A DNA stretch of 64,000 bases from Microvirga sp. VF16 (GCF_016864375.1 NZ_CP069355.1:1302001-1366000); one strand, 5' to 3'; positions 17,574 through 26,676 are shown, numbered from the stretch's first letter. Numbers and translations: made by a program. Notes: generated by a model not told the origin, from the sequence alone.

Positions 17574-18605
17574 ATGGACTACTATGCCGGAATTGACGTG
17601 TCTTTGGAACTGAGCAGCGTCTGCATCCTCGATGCCTCCGGGCAGATCATCCGCGAGGCGAAGGTCGCCAGCGAGCCTGAGGCGCTTGCCACCTTTCTCG
17701 CCAGCCTGAACCTGCCGCTCACCCGCGTCGGCCTGGAGGCCGGGCCACTCTCGCAGTGGCTGCATGCCGGCCTTGTGCAAGCCGGGTTCGAAGTCGTGCT
17801 GCTGGAGACCCGGCATGTGAAGGCGGCGCTCTCGGCCATGATCGTCAAGACCGATCGGCGCGATGCGCGCGGCATCGCCCAGCTGCTGCGCATGGGCTGG
17901 TTCCGCCCCGTCCACTGCAAGTCGCCGCCGGCGCAAGAAGTGCGGGCCCTGCTCATGGCCCGCAAGCAGCTGCTGGCCAAGATGCGAGATATCGAACTCA
18001 GTCTGCGTGGGCTGTTGCGCGGCTTCGGCCTGAAGATCGGCGAGATCAGCAAGGGCCAGTTCGCCACGCGGGTGCGTACCCTCACGGCAGGCCATGCGAT
18101 GCTGGAGAAGATTGCCGAGGCCATGCTGCGCGCTCGAAAGGCTCTGCAGACGGAGTTTGCCAGGTTGCATCGGGCCATGCTGGCGATTGCTCGAAAGAAC
18201 GAGGTCTGCCGGCGGTTGATGAGCGTACCAGGCGTCGGTGCGCTGATTGCGGTCACCTTCACGTCCGCGGTGGACAATCCCGAGCGGTTCTCGCGATCGC
18301 GAGCCGTGGGGGCGCATTTTGGCCTCACCCCGAAGAAGTACCAGTCGGGCGAGACCGACATCACGGGAGCGGTGAGCCGAGTGGGCGATCCGATGGTGCG
18401 CACGGCGCTGTATGAGGGCGCCCACATCCTGCTGACCCGCGCGGTGCGCTTCTCCGCGCTCAAGCGCTGGGCGCTGGAGGTGGCCAAGCGCCGGGGCATG
18501 CGGCGGGCCAAGGTGGCGCTGGCCCGGAAGCTTGCGGTTATTTTGCATCGCATGTGGATCGACGGCACGACCTTCCGCTGGAACCGGGAGGGCGTCGCCG
18601 CATAG
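17574..18605 (+). CDS. IS110-family transposase (DEDD recombinase), intact
   Basis: 343-residue serine/DEDD recombinase. The N-terminal RuvC-like domain starts DYYAGIDVSLELSSVCILD (first Asp), then LEAGPLSQWLHAG (Glu) and VKTDRRDARGIAQLLRMG (Asp pair). The C-terminal Transposase_20 domain is SVPGVGALIAVTFTSAVDN with the Ser. Start ATG 17574 directly follows the 11-bp leader helix. Frame is intact, so the element may be mobile; a decayed relative lies at 41761-42796. Confidence 0.9.
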   Translation: MDYYAGIDVSLELSSVCILDASGQIIREAKVASEPEALATFLASLNLPLTRVGLEAGPLSQWLHAGLVQAGFEVVLLETRHVKAALSAMIVKTDRRDARGIAQLLRMGWFRPVHCKSPPAQEVRALLMARKQLLAKMRDIELSLRGLLRGFGLKIGEISKGQFATRVRTLTAGHAMLEKIAEAMLRARKALQTEFARLHRAMLAIARKNEVCRRLMSVPGVGALIAVTFTSAVDNPERFSRSRAVGAHFGLTPKKYQSGETDITGAVSRVGDPMVRTALYEGAHILLTRAVRFSALKRWALEVAKRRGMRRAKVALARKLAVILHRMWIDGTTFRWNREGVAA

Positions 18606-18859
18606 AAGGAGCAAGCGTTCGGAACAGGGCGCGTTCAGCTCTGTTCTCCTGAGGTCCCGTCGCCGGGACGATGGAGGCGGTCAAGCCGTAAGTAGTGCCG
18701 TGAGCACCTCATCGAGGTGGAACACGCGTCTTAGATGGGCTGACCGCATCCTCTCTGATGGCATGGTGGGGCGGCCGCGCGCCGACCCCGAACAGAAGCA
18801 AGACTTCGGCGACGTGACAGTCACTCAGGGACTTGACACCCAACGGCCCATTACAGAAG

Positions 18860-20290
18860 CACTACTTTGGCGTTTTCATCAGTGATCCAAGGGTGAAGTT
18901 GGCTCGGCAGATCGGACATCGCAGGCGCATGGCGTGCGCGAGATGATCAAGCAGCATGCGCCGAATGGCCGGCAGCGTCGGTTGTGGCGGTGGCCCGCTG
19001 GATCTTCTTTTTTTCCCGCTGAGCGGCGCGCAAGCGCAGATGCTGCAAGAACAAATACGCAATTAGCGTCAGCAGGGCATGCCGATGCAAGCCCCGCCAC
19101 GAGCGGCCCTCGACGTGATCAAGCCCAAGTTCTTCCTTGAGTTGCTGGTGCGCCTGCTCGCAGATCCAGCGCGCCTTGATGAGGGAGGCGAGCTGTTTCA
19201 GCGAAGTGTCGGGCGGTAGGTTGGACAGATAGTACTTGCGCTCGCCCGACGAGCGGTGCTCGCCCACCAGCCAGACCTCGTCGCCGGGCAGATGCTGGCC
19301 AGTAAGCCCGTGCAGGCGCACCTCGGGCCCATCGGCCACCCGCACGCGCACGGCCGCGCACTTCGCCCGCAACGGCCCCTTGGTGCCGCGTCGCCACGTG
19401 ATCCGCTGCCATGAGCTCTTCGCCAGCTGGGCTTCGGCCGCAATAGAATCCTCGTCCGGGACAAGCGTCTTGCGCGGCCCTCCACGGGTGACGGGTGGCA
19501 GGACTAACCGCACGTCTGCCGGATACACCTTCTGAATGCGCGGAATGCCCACCGCCCATGACAAGCCGAGCGCTGACAAGCCCTGCCGGAACGGAGCACT
19601 GATGCCGTAGCCGGCATCGGCCAGAACCGCCCCGAAGCTCACGCCCGCTTGCAGCAGGCGTTCGAGTTCATCGAGCGCGATCTCGGGCTTGGAGCGCTCC
19701 ACCCAGAAGGTCTCAGGCACCCCGGCGTGCTGCAGGCGCTCCGGATCTTTGATCCAGGTGTCGGGCAGAAACAGCCGTAAGGCGATTGGGATCGGCACTT
19801 CACCCTTGGCAAGGGTGAGCGAGACCAAGCTCTGGCAGTTCGCCTTCATGCCCAGAGCTCCGGCATATTGCGAGGCCACGCCTACGGACTGCGTGCCCTT
19901 CTTGGGCAGAGCGGTATCCTCGATCACCAGGACGGCATCAGGCCCGCCGACGAGCCGGTTGGCCTGCGCCAGGAGTTCAGCTTCCAGCGGCGCCTCGTCC
20001 CAAGGGCCCACCGCCACGAAGTGATGCAGTTGGGCATAGTCGGCCGGAGCCACGCGCGCCGCCATCGGCTGCAGGCTCTTGCGCTCACCGGGACCGATCA
20101 GCCCGGCCACATAGAGCGGGCACATGCGCCGGCGGGCCGGGTGACGAAGAGGTTTGAGAAACGGCTCAAGCCAGGACTGAAGTTCGTGGTCCCACGCGAC
20201 CGAGGTGCTCATGACTCACCTCCAACCAGGATCTCTCAGCGGAAGAAATCTTCTGAATTCGCCCGGTTCCTCATACCTGCCAAAGTAGTG
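18860..20290 (-). mobile_element. IS701-family insertion sequence
   Basis: Bounded by inverted repeats CACTACTTTGGCG (from 18860) and the complement CACTACTTTGGCA (ending 20290). It holds one full-length transposase on the minus strand. No clear 4-bp target duplication is seen (GAAG left, TTAG right), so a rearrangement after insertion is possible. The right end touches the stop codon of the LysR gene. Confidence 0.75.
18947..20212 (-). CDS. IS701-family DDE transposase
   Basis: 421 residues, intact. Catalytic region includes VLVIEDTALPKKGTQSVGVA (first Asp), AVLADAGYGISAPFRQGLSA (second Asp) and the C-terminal Glu within WICEQAHQQLKEELGLDHVE. The start MSTSVAWDHELQSWLEPFL is typical for this family, and the basic C-terminal tail (REKKKIQRATATT) is also usual. 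GGAGGTGAG precedes the ATG on the minus strand. Probably functional. Confidence 0.88.
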   Translation of the reverse strand: MSTSVAWDHELQSWLEPFLKPLRHPARRRMCPLYVAGLIGPGERKSLQPMAARVAPADYAQLHHFVAVGPWDEAPLEAELLAQANRLVGGPDAVLVIEDTALPKKGTQSVGVASQYAGALGMKANCQSLVSLTLAKGEVPIPIALRLFLPDTWIKDPERLQHAGVPETFWVERSKPEIALDELERLLQAGVSFGAVLADAGYGISAPFRQGLSALGLSWAVGIPRIQKVYPADVRLVLPPVTRGGPRKTLVPDEDSIAAEAQLAKSSWQRITWRRGTKGPLRAKCAAVRVRVADGPEVRLHGLTGQHLPGDEVWLVGEHRSSGERKYYLSNLPPDTSLKQLASLIKARWICEQAHQQLKEELGLDHVEGRSWRGLHRHALLTLIAYLFLQHLRLRAAQREKKKIQRATATTDAAGHSAHAA

Positions 20291-21208
20291 TTAGTATCGA
20301 GAAGCAATTGCGTTGTCGTAGAGCGCGCAATAGTCTGCGGCGACGTCCGCGGCGATTGACGCGATCAGCGGGGAAAGCCGTGAAGAGGGGTTCTCTAGAT
20401 AGACAGCAAAGTAATCTGTCGAGGGGAAATCTTGATTTACATTTAGTACCTTCAAGTTGCCCGAGCGGAGCTCATCCTGAATAACGATTGGCGGCAGTAT
20501 AGAGATACCAATTCCTGCCGCGACCATGCTGATTGTCGTCGTAAGTGAATCTGAGTAATGAATGACGCACTCCTCCAAACGGCGTTGCGACATGTACTCG
20601 ACTAAGCGTCGGTGATTATGAGTTCCGATGGCGTATGAGATTATCGGGTGCAGCAACAGGTCTTCTTTGGTAAGGATGTCGTCATGAGTCTGAAGCCGGC
20701 GATCAGCGATCCAAAACATCCCGAAGGTGCAAAGATTGACCACCCGGTATTGGTCTTCGTGAGGCTCGTGAAAGCCCAAGACGACGTCGAGTTCTCTTTG
20801 CTGCAACTTGCCCAAGATCATCCGGGACGTATCGGTGGTGATTGAGACACGTATGCGCGGGAACTGATTCCTGAGAGTCTCCATGATGCCCGGCAGGATG
20901 GTCAGAGCCATACTAGGCAAGACGCCAATGCGGACCGTTCCTTCAACGGTTTTTTGTGGGATTACTTCACTGACCAGGTTATTGTATCGGGCAATTATAT
21001 CGCGCGCGCCGGAAACGAAAGTTCGTCCCTCATCCGTCAATCGCACATCGCGGCTATCGCGCTCGAAGAGCCGAATGCCCAGCTCCTGTTCGATAGCAGC
21101 GATGCGGCTGGAAATCGCTGCTGGCGTGATGTTCATGCGATCCGCGGTGACGCGGAAGCTCCGCAGCTCGGAAAGCCAGACGACGGTCTGCAGGAAACGA
21201 ATGTTCAT
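20291..21208 (-). CDS. LysR-family transcriptional regulator
   Basis: 305 residues. N-terminal helix-turn-helix: NIRFLQTVVWLSELRSFRVT, AISSRIAAIEQELGIRLFER, LTDEGRTFVSGARDIIARY. The C-terminal periplasmic-binding-like effector domain runs from TVRIGVLPSMALTILPGIME. Its TAA stop lies directly against the IS701 end, so the last residues could have been altered by the insertion, although the length is normal. It follows the catabolic/transport operon on the same strand after a 205-bp gap and is the likely regulator of those genes. Confidence 0.87.
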   Translation of the reverse strand: MNIRFLQTVVWLSELRSFRVTADRMNITPAAISSRIAAIEQELGIRLFERDSRDVRLTDEGRTFVSGARDIIARYNNLVSEVIPQKTVEGTVRIGVLPSMALTILPGIMETLRNQFPRIRVSITTDTSRMILGKLQQRELDVVLGFHEPHEDQYRVVNLCTFGMFWIADRRLQTHDDILTKEDLLLHPIISYAIGTHNHRRLVEYMSQRRLEECVIHYSDSLTTTISMVAAGIGISILPPIVIQDELRSGNLKVLNVNQDFPSTDYFAVYLENPSSRLSPLIASIAADVAADYCALYDNAIASRY

Positions 21209-21413
21209 CGCATGAATAATGTCTAATCGCGTGTGCGATAGTCGTGATCTGAGAGAGACTCTAGCCTGGGCAACCTACCAAACCTCCGGTATGCCTTCCT
21301 CCAAAATTTCAGTCTGCCACCACCCAGGATATGACAACGCGCAAGTCGATGAATGTCGCCGCTTGCCAAGGGCGCCGTACCCGGAACGTTGTGTTAGGGT
21401 ACGGCTGTACAAC

Positions 21414-22079
21414 TTACGAAGCAAGCTTGGCAAGGACTTTCGCGGAAGCACCCGTCACAGCGCCGAGCTTTTCACCTTCACGAATACTTGCCTCGCGAGT
21501 TCTGCTGGTCGCTTGGCGCCTCAGCGCCTCTTCCGAAATGGCGTGCACTTCGTTGGCGGGAATGACAAGAACGCCACTTTCGTCAGCGAGAATGGCGTCC
21601 CCGGGCATGACGACGGCACCACCGCAGGAAATCGGAGTGTTCATTCCGCCACCGAGATCATAAAGCCGGGTCGTAATAGGTGACAGGCCGCGGCACCACA
21701 TCGGAAAATCAGATTCTTGAATTTCCGTCAGGTCCGTGCACGGTCCGTCGACGATGCCGGCTACGGCGCCTGCCGCCTTGGCGGCAACCGTCACTCCTCC
21801 GCCCCAGCAGGCATACTTGTCATCGCCAAGACGATCGACGACTAGAATGTCGCCCGGACGCAGCAGCCCGGTTGCATGGTGGAGCAGCGTGGAATCCGCA
21901 CCGGCAATCGCGAGCGTAACGGCAGTGCCGACCACACGCCGGCCAGGTAGCAGCGGCTGAATCGCGCGATCCATGAATCCAAACAGCCGCCAGTGTCCAA
22001 CCGTTGCTGTCTCGACCTGGCTCAGAAGCTCGAGATCTGCCTGCGGAATCTGCGCAGGCATGTCCTTTATGACATACAT
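21414..22079 (-). CDS. RraA-family protein (HMG/CHA aldolase-like), altered active-site Arg
   Basis: 221-residue protein of the RraA/class II pyruvate aldolase fold. Family motifs are GDILVVDRLGDDKYACWGG near residue 76 and AGAVAGIVDGPCTDLTEIQE near 103. In active 4-hydroxy-4-methyl-2-oxoglutarate aldolases the second motif reads DG..RD, with Arg binding the pyruvate moiety and Asp the metal; here Arg is Thr115 while Asp116 stays. The protein may therefore act on another substrate or not be an aldolase. It ends the operon with the nitrilase-like and HpcH/HpaI genes; the gap to the nitrilase-like gene is 13 bp. Confidence 0.82.
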   Translation of the reverse strand: MYVIKDMPAQIPQADLELLSQVETATVGHWRLFGFMDRAIQPLLPGRRVVGTAVTLAIAGADSTLLHHATGLLRPGDILVVDRLGDDKYACWGGGVTVAAKAAGAVAGIVDGPCTDLTEIQESDFPMWCRGLSPITTRLYDLGGGMNTPISCGGAVVMPGDAILADESGVLVIPANEVHAISEEALRRQATSRTREASIREGEKLGAVTGASAKVLAKLAS

Positions 22080-22092
22080 GATTCTGCCCCCG

Positions 22093-22914
22093 TTACGCGC
22101 AAGCCAGACGCCGATGCTGCGTCATCGGGATGAGCTCTCGAACACGCCTGATTTCCTCAGGGTCGATCCGGGCGGTGACAAAACCGACGGAGTCCGAAGC
22201 GCGCGCGATCGTGTGACCCCACGGATCACAGACCAGCGAATGTCCATAGCAGGAACGCTTTTCGCCGTTGACCGTGACGCTCCCGATCTGGCCGCAGGCG
22301 ACAAAATAGGTCTGCGTCTCGATCGCGCGGGCGCGAGACAGCACCTCCCAGTGGTCTTTTCCTGTCTGGAGAGTGAAGGCAGCAGGCAACACGATAATAT
22401 CGCAACCAGCCTTCTGAAGCTGCAGGAAGAGTTCAAAGAAGCGGATATCGTAGCAGATTGCACAGCCGACCTTCAGGCCGTCAATCTCGTAAGTGATAAC
22501 ATCCTCACCCGGCTTGACGACGGCGGACTCGTGATAAGCAGTGCCGTCAGGCGCGACAATGTCGAACATGTGGATCTTGCGATACGAGGCAATTTCCTCG
22601 CCGCTGCGATCGAAGACGAAAGTGGTGTTGTAGATACGATTTTCGCCCTCAATCTTTTCCGAGACGGAACCGGCATGGACGTAGACCTTATTGTCCCGCG
22701 CAAAAGCTTGAGCCATGCGATAGGCGGCGCCCCCGCGAGGCTCGGCTAGAGCGAGCTTCTCCGTCGTCGTGGTGCCAAAGACTTCGAAATCTTCTGGCAG
22801 CACGATGAGATCGGGCTTATCGGTCTTCATGGCTTCTGCCATCAAATCCCACGCGACCTTGAGGTTGGTGTCGCGATCCTGCTGCGGGTTGGTTTGGATA
22901 AGGCTGATTTTCAT
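22093..22914 (-). CDS. Carbon-nitrogen hydrolase (nitrilase superfamily)
   Basis: 273 residues with the complete Glu-Lys-Cys triad: Glu41 in IVLPEDFEVFG, Lys113 in YRKIHMFDIV and Cys154 in CAICYDIRFFE. Overall it resembles Nit/omega-amidase-type branch members, which release ammonia from omega-amides such as 2-oxoglutaramate, rather than aliphatic nitrilases. It lies between RraA-like and aldolase genes and shares their strand with short gaps (13 and 47 bp), so it likely deamidates a pathway intermediate. Substrate unknown. Confidence 0.87.
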   Translation of the reverse strand: MKISLIQTNPQQDRDTNLKVAWDLMAEAMKTDKPDLIVLPEDFEVFGTTTTEKLALAEPRGGAAYRMAQAFARDNKVYVHAGSVSEKIEGENRIYNTTFVFDRSGEEIASYRKIHMFDIVAPDGTAYHESAVVKPGEDVITYEIDGLKVGCAICYDIRFFELFLQLQKAGCDIIVLPAAFTLQTGKDHWEVLSRARAIETQTYFVACGQIGSVTVNGEKRSCYGHSLVCDPWGHTIARASDSVGFVTARIDPEEIRRVRELIPMTQHRRLACA

Positions 22915-22961
22915 AGCTGATTTCTCTAAAGGGCCTTCAGTTGAGACATGGGCCTGCCGGA

Positions 22962-23696
22962 TCAGGCGACGATCTTCTCTTGCTTGAGCGCGCTCAGAGT
23001 GGACATGATGCCGGCCCGCACAGCCATGTTCTGGGTTGCGACGACAAGCATCTCGGCACCATTTTCGAGCGCGAAGGCGCGCTCGTCAGGAGTCCACGCC
23101 GGCATGATCCATCTCTTACCGGCGTCACGTGCCGCACGCGCGATGCGAGACAGATCGGCGCGATCCTGATCGTTAAAGGCATACGCGCCGCGACCTCGGG
23201 CCAGAGCCAAATCGGACGGCCCGGGGAACAGCCCGTCAACCGTCTCCAGCGCGATGATCTTTTCGACGTCGGCTAGGCTTTCTGCCGTCTCGATCATCGC
23301 ATAGCACTTCGTCCGCTTGTTTTCGGTCTCGAACGCATCATCGGAAGGCCGGGAGTACGCAAAAACCCGTCCGCCTGCATACGAGCGGGTGCCCACCAGT
23401 GGATACTTCGACGCCTTCGAGACTTCTCGGGCGTGCTCGACGTCGAGAATGTGCGGCAGAATGACACCGTCGGCGCCAAAATCGAGGGCCTGTTGGATCG
23501 CCTCCGTGGTAGGGGCCATGACCTTGGTGAGGGCAGGGATGCCGAGCGATTTACTAAATGCCAGGAACTGGTCGAGCGTACCAAGATCGAACGTACCATG
23601 TTCAAGTTCGATGACGAGCTGCTTGACTCCGCAGTTTTTCGCAATTTCCAGGAACCCAAAATGCGGTTGGGACATCCATAGAGCGATGTTGTTCAT
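22962..23696 (-). CDS. HpcH/HpaI-family class II aldolase
   Basis: 244 residues of the HpcH/HpaI (2-dehydro-3-deoxyglucarate / 4-hydroxy-2-oxoheptanedioate aldolase) family. Conserved parts: VIELEHGTFDLGTLDQFLAF (metal-site Glu), ADGVILPHILDVEHAREV, AMIETAESLADVEKIIALE (catalytic Glu) and VDGLFPGPSDLALARGR (Asp). The reaction is reversible cleavage of a 4-hydroxy-2-oxo acid to pyruvate plus an aldehyde. A second, RraA-type pyruvate-aldolase homologue in the same operon suggests breakdown of a hydroxylated oxo acid. Confidence 0.85.
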   Translation of the reverse strand: MNNIALWMSQPHFGFLEIAKNCGVKQLVIELEHGTFDLGTLDQFLAFSKSLGIPALTKVMAPTTEAIQQALDFGADGVILPHILDVEHAREVSKASKYPLVGTRSYAGGRVFAYSRPSDDAFETENKRTKCYAMIETAESLADVEKIIALETVDGLFPGPSDLALARGRGAYAFNDQDRADLSRIARAARDAGKRWIMPAWTPDERAFALENGAEMLVVATQNMAVRAGIMSTLSALKQEKIVA

Positions 23697-23722
23697 TTCA
23701 GAGATTCTCCAGTGCAGGGGTA

Positions 23723-24514
23723 TTACTTTCCGATGGTCTTGGAAAGACCAAGCGAGCGCTCAATGAGGAAGATGATGAGCAGGGTCGCAGCCACGAGTAC
23801 GACTGAGATGGCGGCCGTCATCGGGTCGGCCTGGCTCTCGACATAATCGTACATGGCCACCGGAAGGGTGCGCAGCCGTGGCCCAGTGATGAAGAGCGAG
23901 ATCACCACCTCATCGAACGAGAGCAAGAACGACAGAGCTGCGCTCGCCGCAAACCCTGGCAGCATCAGAGGGATAGTAATCCGACGCACCACGGTAAGCG
24001 GGGAAGCACCGAGCATGGTGGCAGCGTCCTCGACCGATGGCGGCAGGGTAGAGAATGCCGTCAGCATGATGCGAATGACGTACGGCGTTGTCACGATCAA
24101 GTGGGCAATTACGACGCCTGTATAGGTGCCCAGAAGTCGCGCCTGCACGAAGACAAGAAGAATGGCGAGGCCAAGGACGATCGACGGCAGCAGCAACGGT
24201 GCGGTGAAGAGGTTGAGAAGGAACTCAGATCCCGCAAACCTCCGTCCCCGGATTGCAAATGCAGCAGGGACGCCCGCCAGAAGGCCAAGGACGGTCACGA
24301 TCGCCGCAATGATCAGACTGATCCAAAGGGCATTCATCAGGCGGGTATGGGCGATCATCGCCGCATACCAGCGGAATCCCCAAGTCTGCGGCGGGAAAGT
24401 CAGAAAGCTATCGTTGCTAAAGGATAGCGGCAGCACAATCAGAATCGGCGCCAGCAGGAACAGATAGATGCAGGCAACGAGCAGCCTGAACGGGAAGGTC
24501 ATTTGACCGATCAT
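23723..24514 (-). CDS. ABC transporter permease, PotC type
   Basis: 263-residue inner-membrane subunit with about six hydrophobic segments, starting FPFRLLVACIYLFLLAPILI. The EAA loop reads VEDAATMLGASPLTVVRRIT. The family usually imports polyamines or other small cations and acids. It pairs with the PotB-type permease whose stop lies 11 bp upstream. Followed by the aldolase gene after 26 bp, so transport and catabolism are one transcript. Confidence 0.88.
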   Translation of the reverse strand: MIGQMTFPFRLLVACIYLFLLAPILIVLPLSFSNDSFLTFPPQTWGFRWYAAMIAHTRLMNALWISLIIAAIVTVLGLLAGVPAAFAIRGRRFAGSEFLLNLFTAPLLLPSIVLGLAILLVFVQARLLGTYTGVVIAHLIVTTPYVIRIMLTAFSTLPPSVEDAATMLGASPLTVVRRITIPLMLPGFAASAALSFLLSFDEVVISLFITGPRLRTLPVAMYDYVESQADPMTAAISVVLVAATLLIIFLIERSLGLSKTIGK

Positions 24515-24525
24515 GGCTGGTCCTT

Positions 24526-25416
24526 TCAGTCAAAGCGCCGGATGACGCGAGAGTAGATCGCGAGTGCCAGGCCGAAGATGATCAGAACTACGACGGAGAT
24601 CGCGGCTGCAGTCGGCCAAGCGAGCTGAACAATGGCCTGATCGTAGATCTCGGTCGCCAGCAAGAAGACGCGACCGCCACCCAGCAATTTCGGTGTGATG
24701 AAGGAACTGATCGACAGGACGAAACAAAGCAGGCAACCGAGGGCGATGCCCGGCATCGTCAGAGGCAGTATCACCCGCCGGAAGCGGACCCAGCTATTGG
24801 CTCCAAGCGATGCCGCTGCTTCTTCGAACACGACGTCTAGGCGGCCGAACCCTGCAATCAGCGAGAGCGTCATGTAGGGTATCAGAACCTCGACCATGCC
24901 GATAAAGACACCAAGCATGTTGTTGGTGAGGCGGATCGGAGTGCTGATGATCCACGATGACATGAGAATGCCATTGACCAGCCCTTGATCGCCGAGAATG
25001 ACCATCCAGCCATACGTGCGAACCACGCTGCTCACGAGCAGTGGCGAGACGGTGATCACGAAAAGCAAGTTGCGCCACTTCGACGAGACGCGATGTAGAA
25101 ACAGCGCGATCGGGTATGAGAGGATAAGCGTGATGATCGTAACGCCGAAGCCGAGGACCAAGGAGTTATAGATCAGCTGAAAGCTGTAACTATCTCTTAT
25201 GAAGTTCGCATAGTTCTCCAACGTCAGCGTGTTAGTGAGCACCCCGCCGCGGCTCTCGAGAAAGGAGATCATCCCGAGACGAATCACGGGAATAACGAAG
25301 GCGATCAAATTAATGATCACCATCGGCAGGAGCAGCGCTACCACAATGAAGGGAAATTTCCGTGTGCGCGGCGGTGCCTGGCCAATCGAGGCATTGATCG
25401 CAGCAGTCGTTGCCAT
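24526..25416 (-). CDS. ABC transporter permease, PotB type
   Basis: 296 residues, six or so membrane segments, first PFIVVALLLPMVIINLIAFV. EAA loop: FEEAAASLGANSWVRFRRVI. It forms the membrane channel with the PotC-type partner. Start ATG 25416, only 3 bp from the stop of the ATPase gene, a tight spacing indicating coupled translation. Confidence 0.88.
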   Translation of the reverse strand: MATTAAINASIGQAPPRTRKFPFIVVALLLPMVIINLIAFVIPVIRLGMISFLESRGGVLTNTLTLENYANFIRDSYSFQLIYNSLVLGFGVTIITLILSYPIALFLHRVSSKWRNLLFVITVSPLLVSSVVRTYGWMVILGDQGLVNGILMSSWIISTPIRLTNNMLGVFIGMVEVLIPYMTLSLIAGFGRLDVVFEEAAASLGANSWVRFRRVILPLTMPGIALGCLLCFVLSISSFITPKLLGGGRVFLLATEIYDQAIVQLAWPTAAAISVVVLIIFGLALAIYSRVIRRFD

Positions 25417-25419
25417 TGC

Positions 25420-26553
25420 TCAGCCTCCGAACACCTGCATGTCCCGCGGCTTCCATTCACAAAGCAGCTTTTCGCCACGCTCAAAGCTGTGGCCCGAGCT
25501 TGCTGTGTGGACCTCGGTGGTGAGCACATTGCCGCCGATGTCGATGTCGTACTGCACGAGGTCACCGACATACGTGACCCGCACCACCCGACCATGAATG
25601 GAATTGGTGGCGATGCTTACGAGGCTACGGTCTCGGTTAGCTGTTAGATTGATGCGATGAGGCCGGATCGTTGCCTTTGCCTTGCCGCTCGTCAGCCCGT
25701 GCGTATTGCAAGGAAAAACGGAGTCGCGGATGCGGATGCGATCGAGTGCTTCGATCTCACAGTCGAGTACATTGGTTCGCCCCACGAACCCGGCGACAAA
25801 CAGGTTGGCAGGACGCTCGTAGATGTCTTCAGGCGATCCGAGCTGGGCCAGTTTCCCCCGGTGCATGACACCCACCAGGTCGCACATCGTCAGCGCTTCA
25901 ACCTGGTCATGTGTTACGAAAACAGTGGTGATGCCGAGGCGCTGCTGAATCTCACGGATCTCAATGCGCATGTCATCGCGCAGTTTCGCGTCGAGGTTCG
26001 AGAGCGGTTCATCGAGCAGCAGAATGCGCGGGCGGATAACCAACGCACGAGCGAGGGCAACACGCTGCTGTTGTCCTCCAGACATTTCCTTCGGTTTGCG
26101 GTTTCCGTAGCCGGGAAGGCGGACCATTTCGAGGGCTTGCTCGACGCGGTCTCGGGCCCCGATCCGCGACACGCCACGCATCTCGAGACCGAAGGCAACA
26201 TTTTGCGCCACGGTCAGGTGCGGGAACAGGGCATAATTCTGGAAGACCAGGCCGATGTCGCGCTTATGGGGGGGCTTATGCGAGATGTCGTCCCCGCCAA
26301 CCGTGATCTGGCCATCAGTGATGTCCAGCAAGCCGGCGATCATTCGAAGCGTGGTCGTCTTGCCGCAGCCGGAAGGGCCGAGCAGGCCAAGTAGTTTGCC
26401 TTTTGGCAGGTTGATGTCGAGATCATCGACGGCCAGGTGGCGAGTACCGTAACGCTTGGTGATGCCCTTGAGCTTGAGAAAGGCGTCGTCACCTGAGGAA
26501 CGAGAAGGCGCGACCACGGTCTGCGGAGCGCGCCGCATTTCTGAGGTATTCAT
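25420..26553 (-). CDS. ABC transporter ATP-binding protein, PotA type
   Basis: 377 residues. Walker A GPSGCGKTTTLRMIAGLL, signature MSGGQQQRVALARALVIRP, Walker B LLLDEPLSNLDAKLRD, H-loop VFVTHDQVEALTMCD. A C-terminal TOBE_2 domain follows (KATIRPHRINL, VTYVGDLVQYDIDIGG). The first 25 residues before LKLKGITKRYGTRHLAV are a non-conserved extension. Stands downstream of the binding-protein gene after a 134-bp gap containing a strong inverted repeat. Confidence 0.9.
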   Translation of the reverse strand: MNTSEMRRAPQTVVAPSRSSGDDAFLKLKGITKRYGTRHLAVDDLDINLPKGKLLGLLGPSGCGKTTTLRMIAGLLDITDGQITVGGDDISHKPPHKRDIGLVFQNYALFPHLTVAQNVAFGLEMRGVSRIGARDRVEQALEMVRLPGYGNRKPKEMSGGQQQRVALARALVIRPRILLLDEPLSNLDAKLRDDMRIEIREIQQRLGITTVFVTHDQVEALTMCDLVGVMHRGKLAQLGSPEDIYERPANLFVAGFVGRTNVLDCEIEALDRIRIRDSVFPCNTHGLTSGKAKATIRPHRINLTANRDRSLVSIATNSIHGRVVRVTYVGDLVQYDIDIGGNVLTTEVHTASSGHSFERGEKLLCEWKPRDMQVFGG

Positions 26554-26645
26554 ATTATCACCATGTGAAGTCAGGAGGGAAGGCGTGGCGGTCCGCGCCG
26601 CTGTGCGGTGGGGACTTTGCGCACGCCCTTTGCACTCCGAGCTTT

Positions 26646-26676
26646 GTCCGCCGTGGTGTGATTAAGTCGGGCGGAC
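26646..26676 (-). terminator. Intra-operon stem-loop between binding-protein and ATPase genes
   Basis: GTCCGCC (26646-26652) pairs with GGCGGAC (26670-26676) around a 17-base loop, in a 134-bp gap with further GC-rich repeats. There is no T run, so it is more likely an mRNA-stabilising or partial attenuating hairpin, as often found after highly expressed binding-protein genes. Confidence 0.4.

Larger units (their letters stand above)
17457..18859 (+). mobile_element. IS110-family insertion sequence, copy 1 (right end bordered by IS701)
   Basis: Contains an intact DEDD transposase (17574-18605), a structured 5' leader (17475-17573) and a 3' non-coding end of about 250 bp. The 3' end shares a stem-loop (GTCCCGTCGCCGGGACGATG at 18654) and CCGAACAGAAGCAAGA with the second copy at 41.7-43.0 kb. 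IS110 elements have no long terminal repeats, so exact ends are uncertain: the left border is set by the neighbouring IS5, the right by the IS701 terminal repeat at 18860. Confidence 0.65.
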
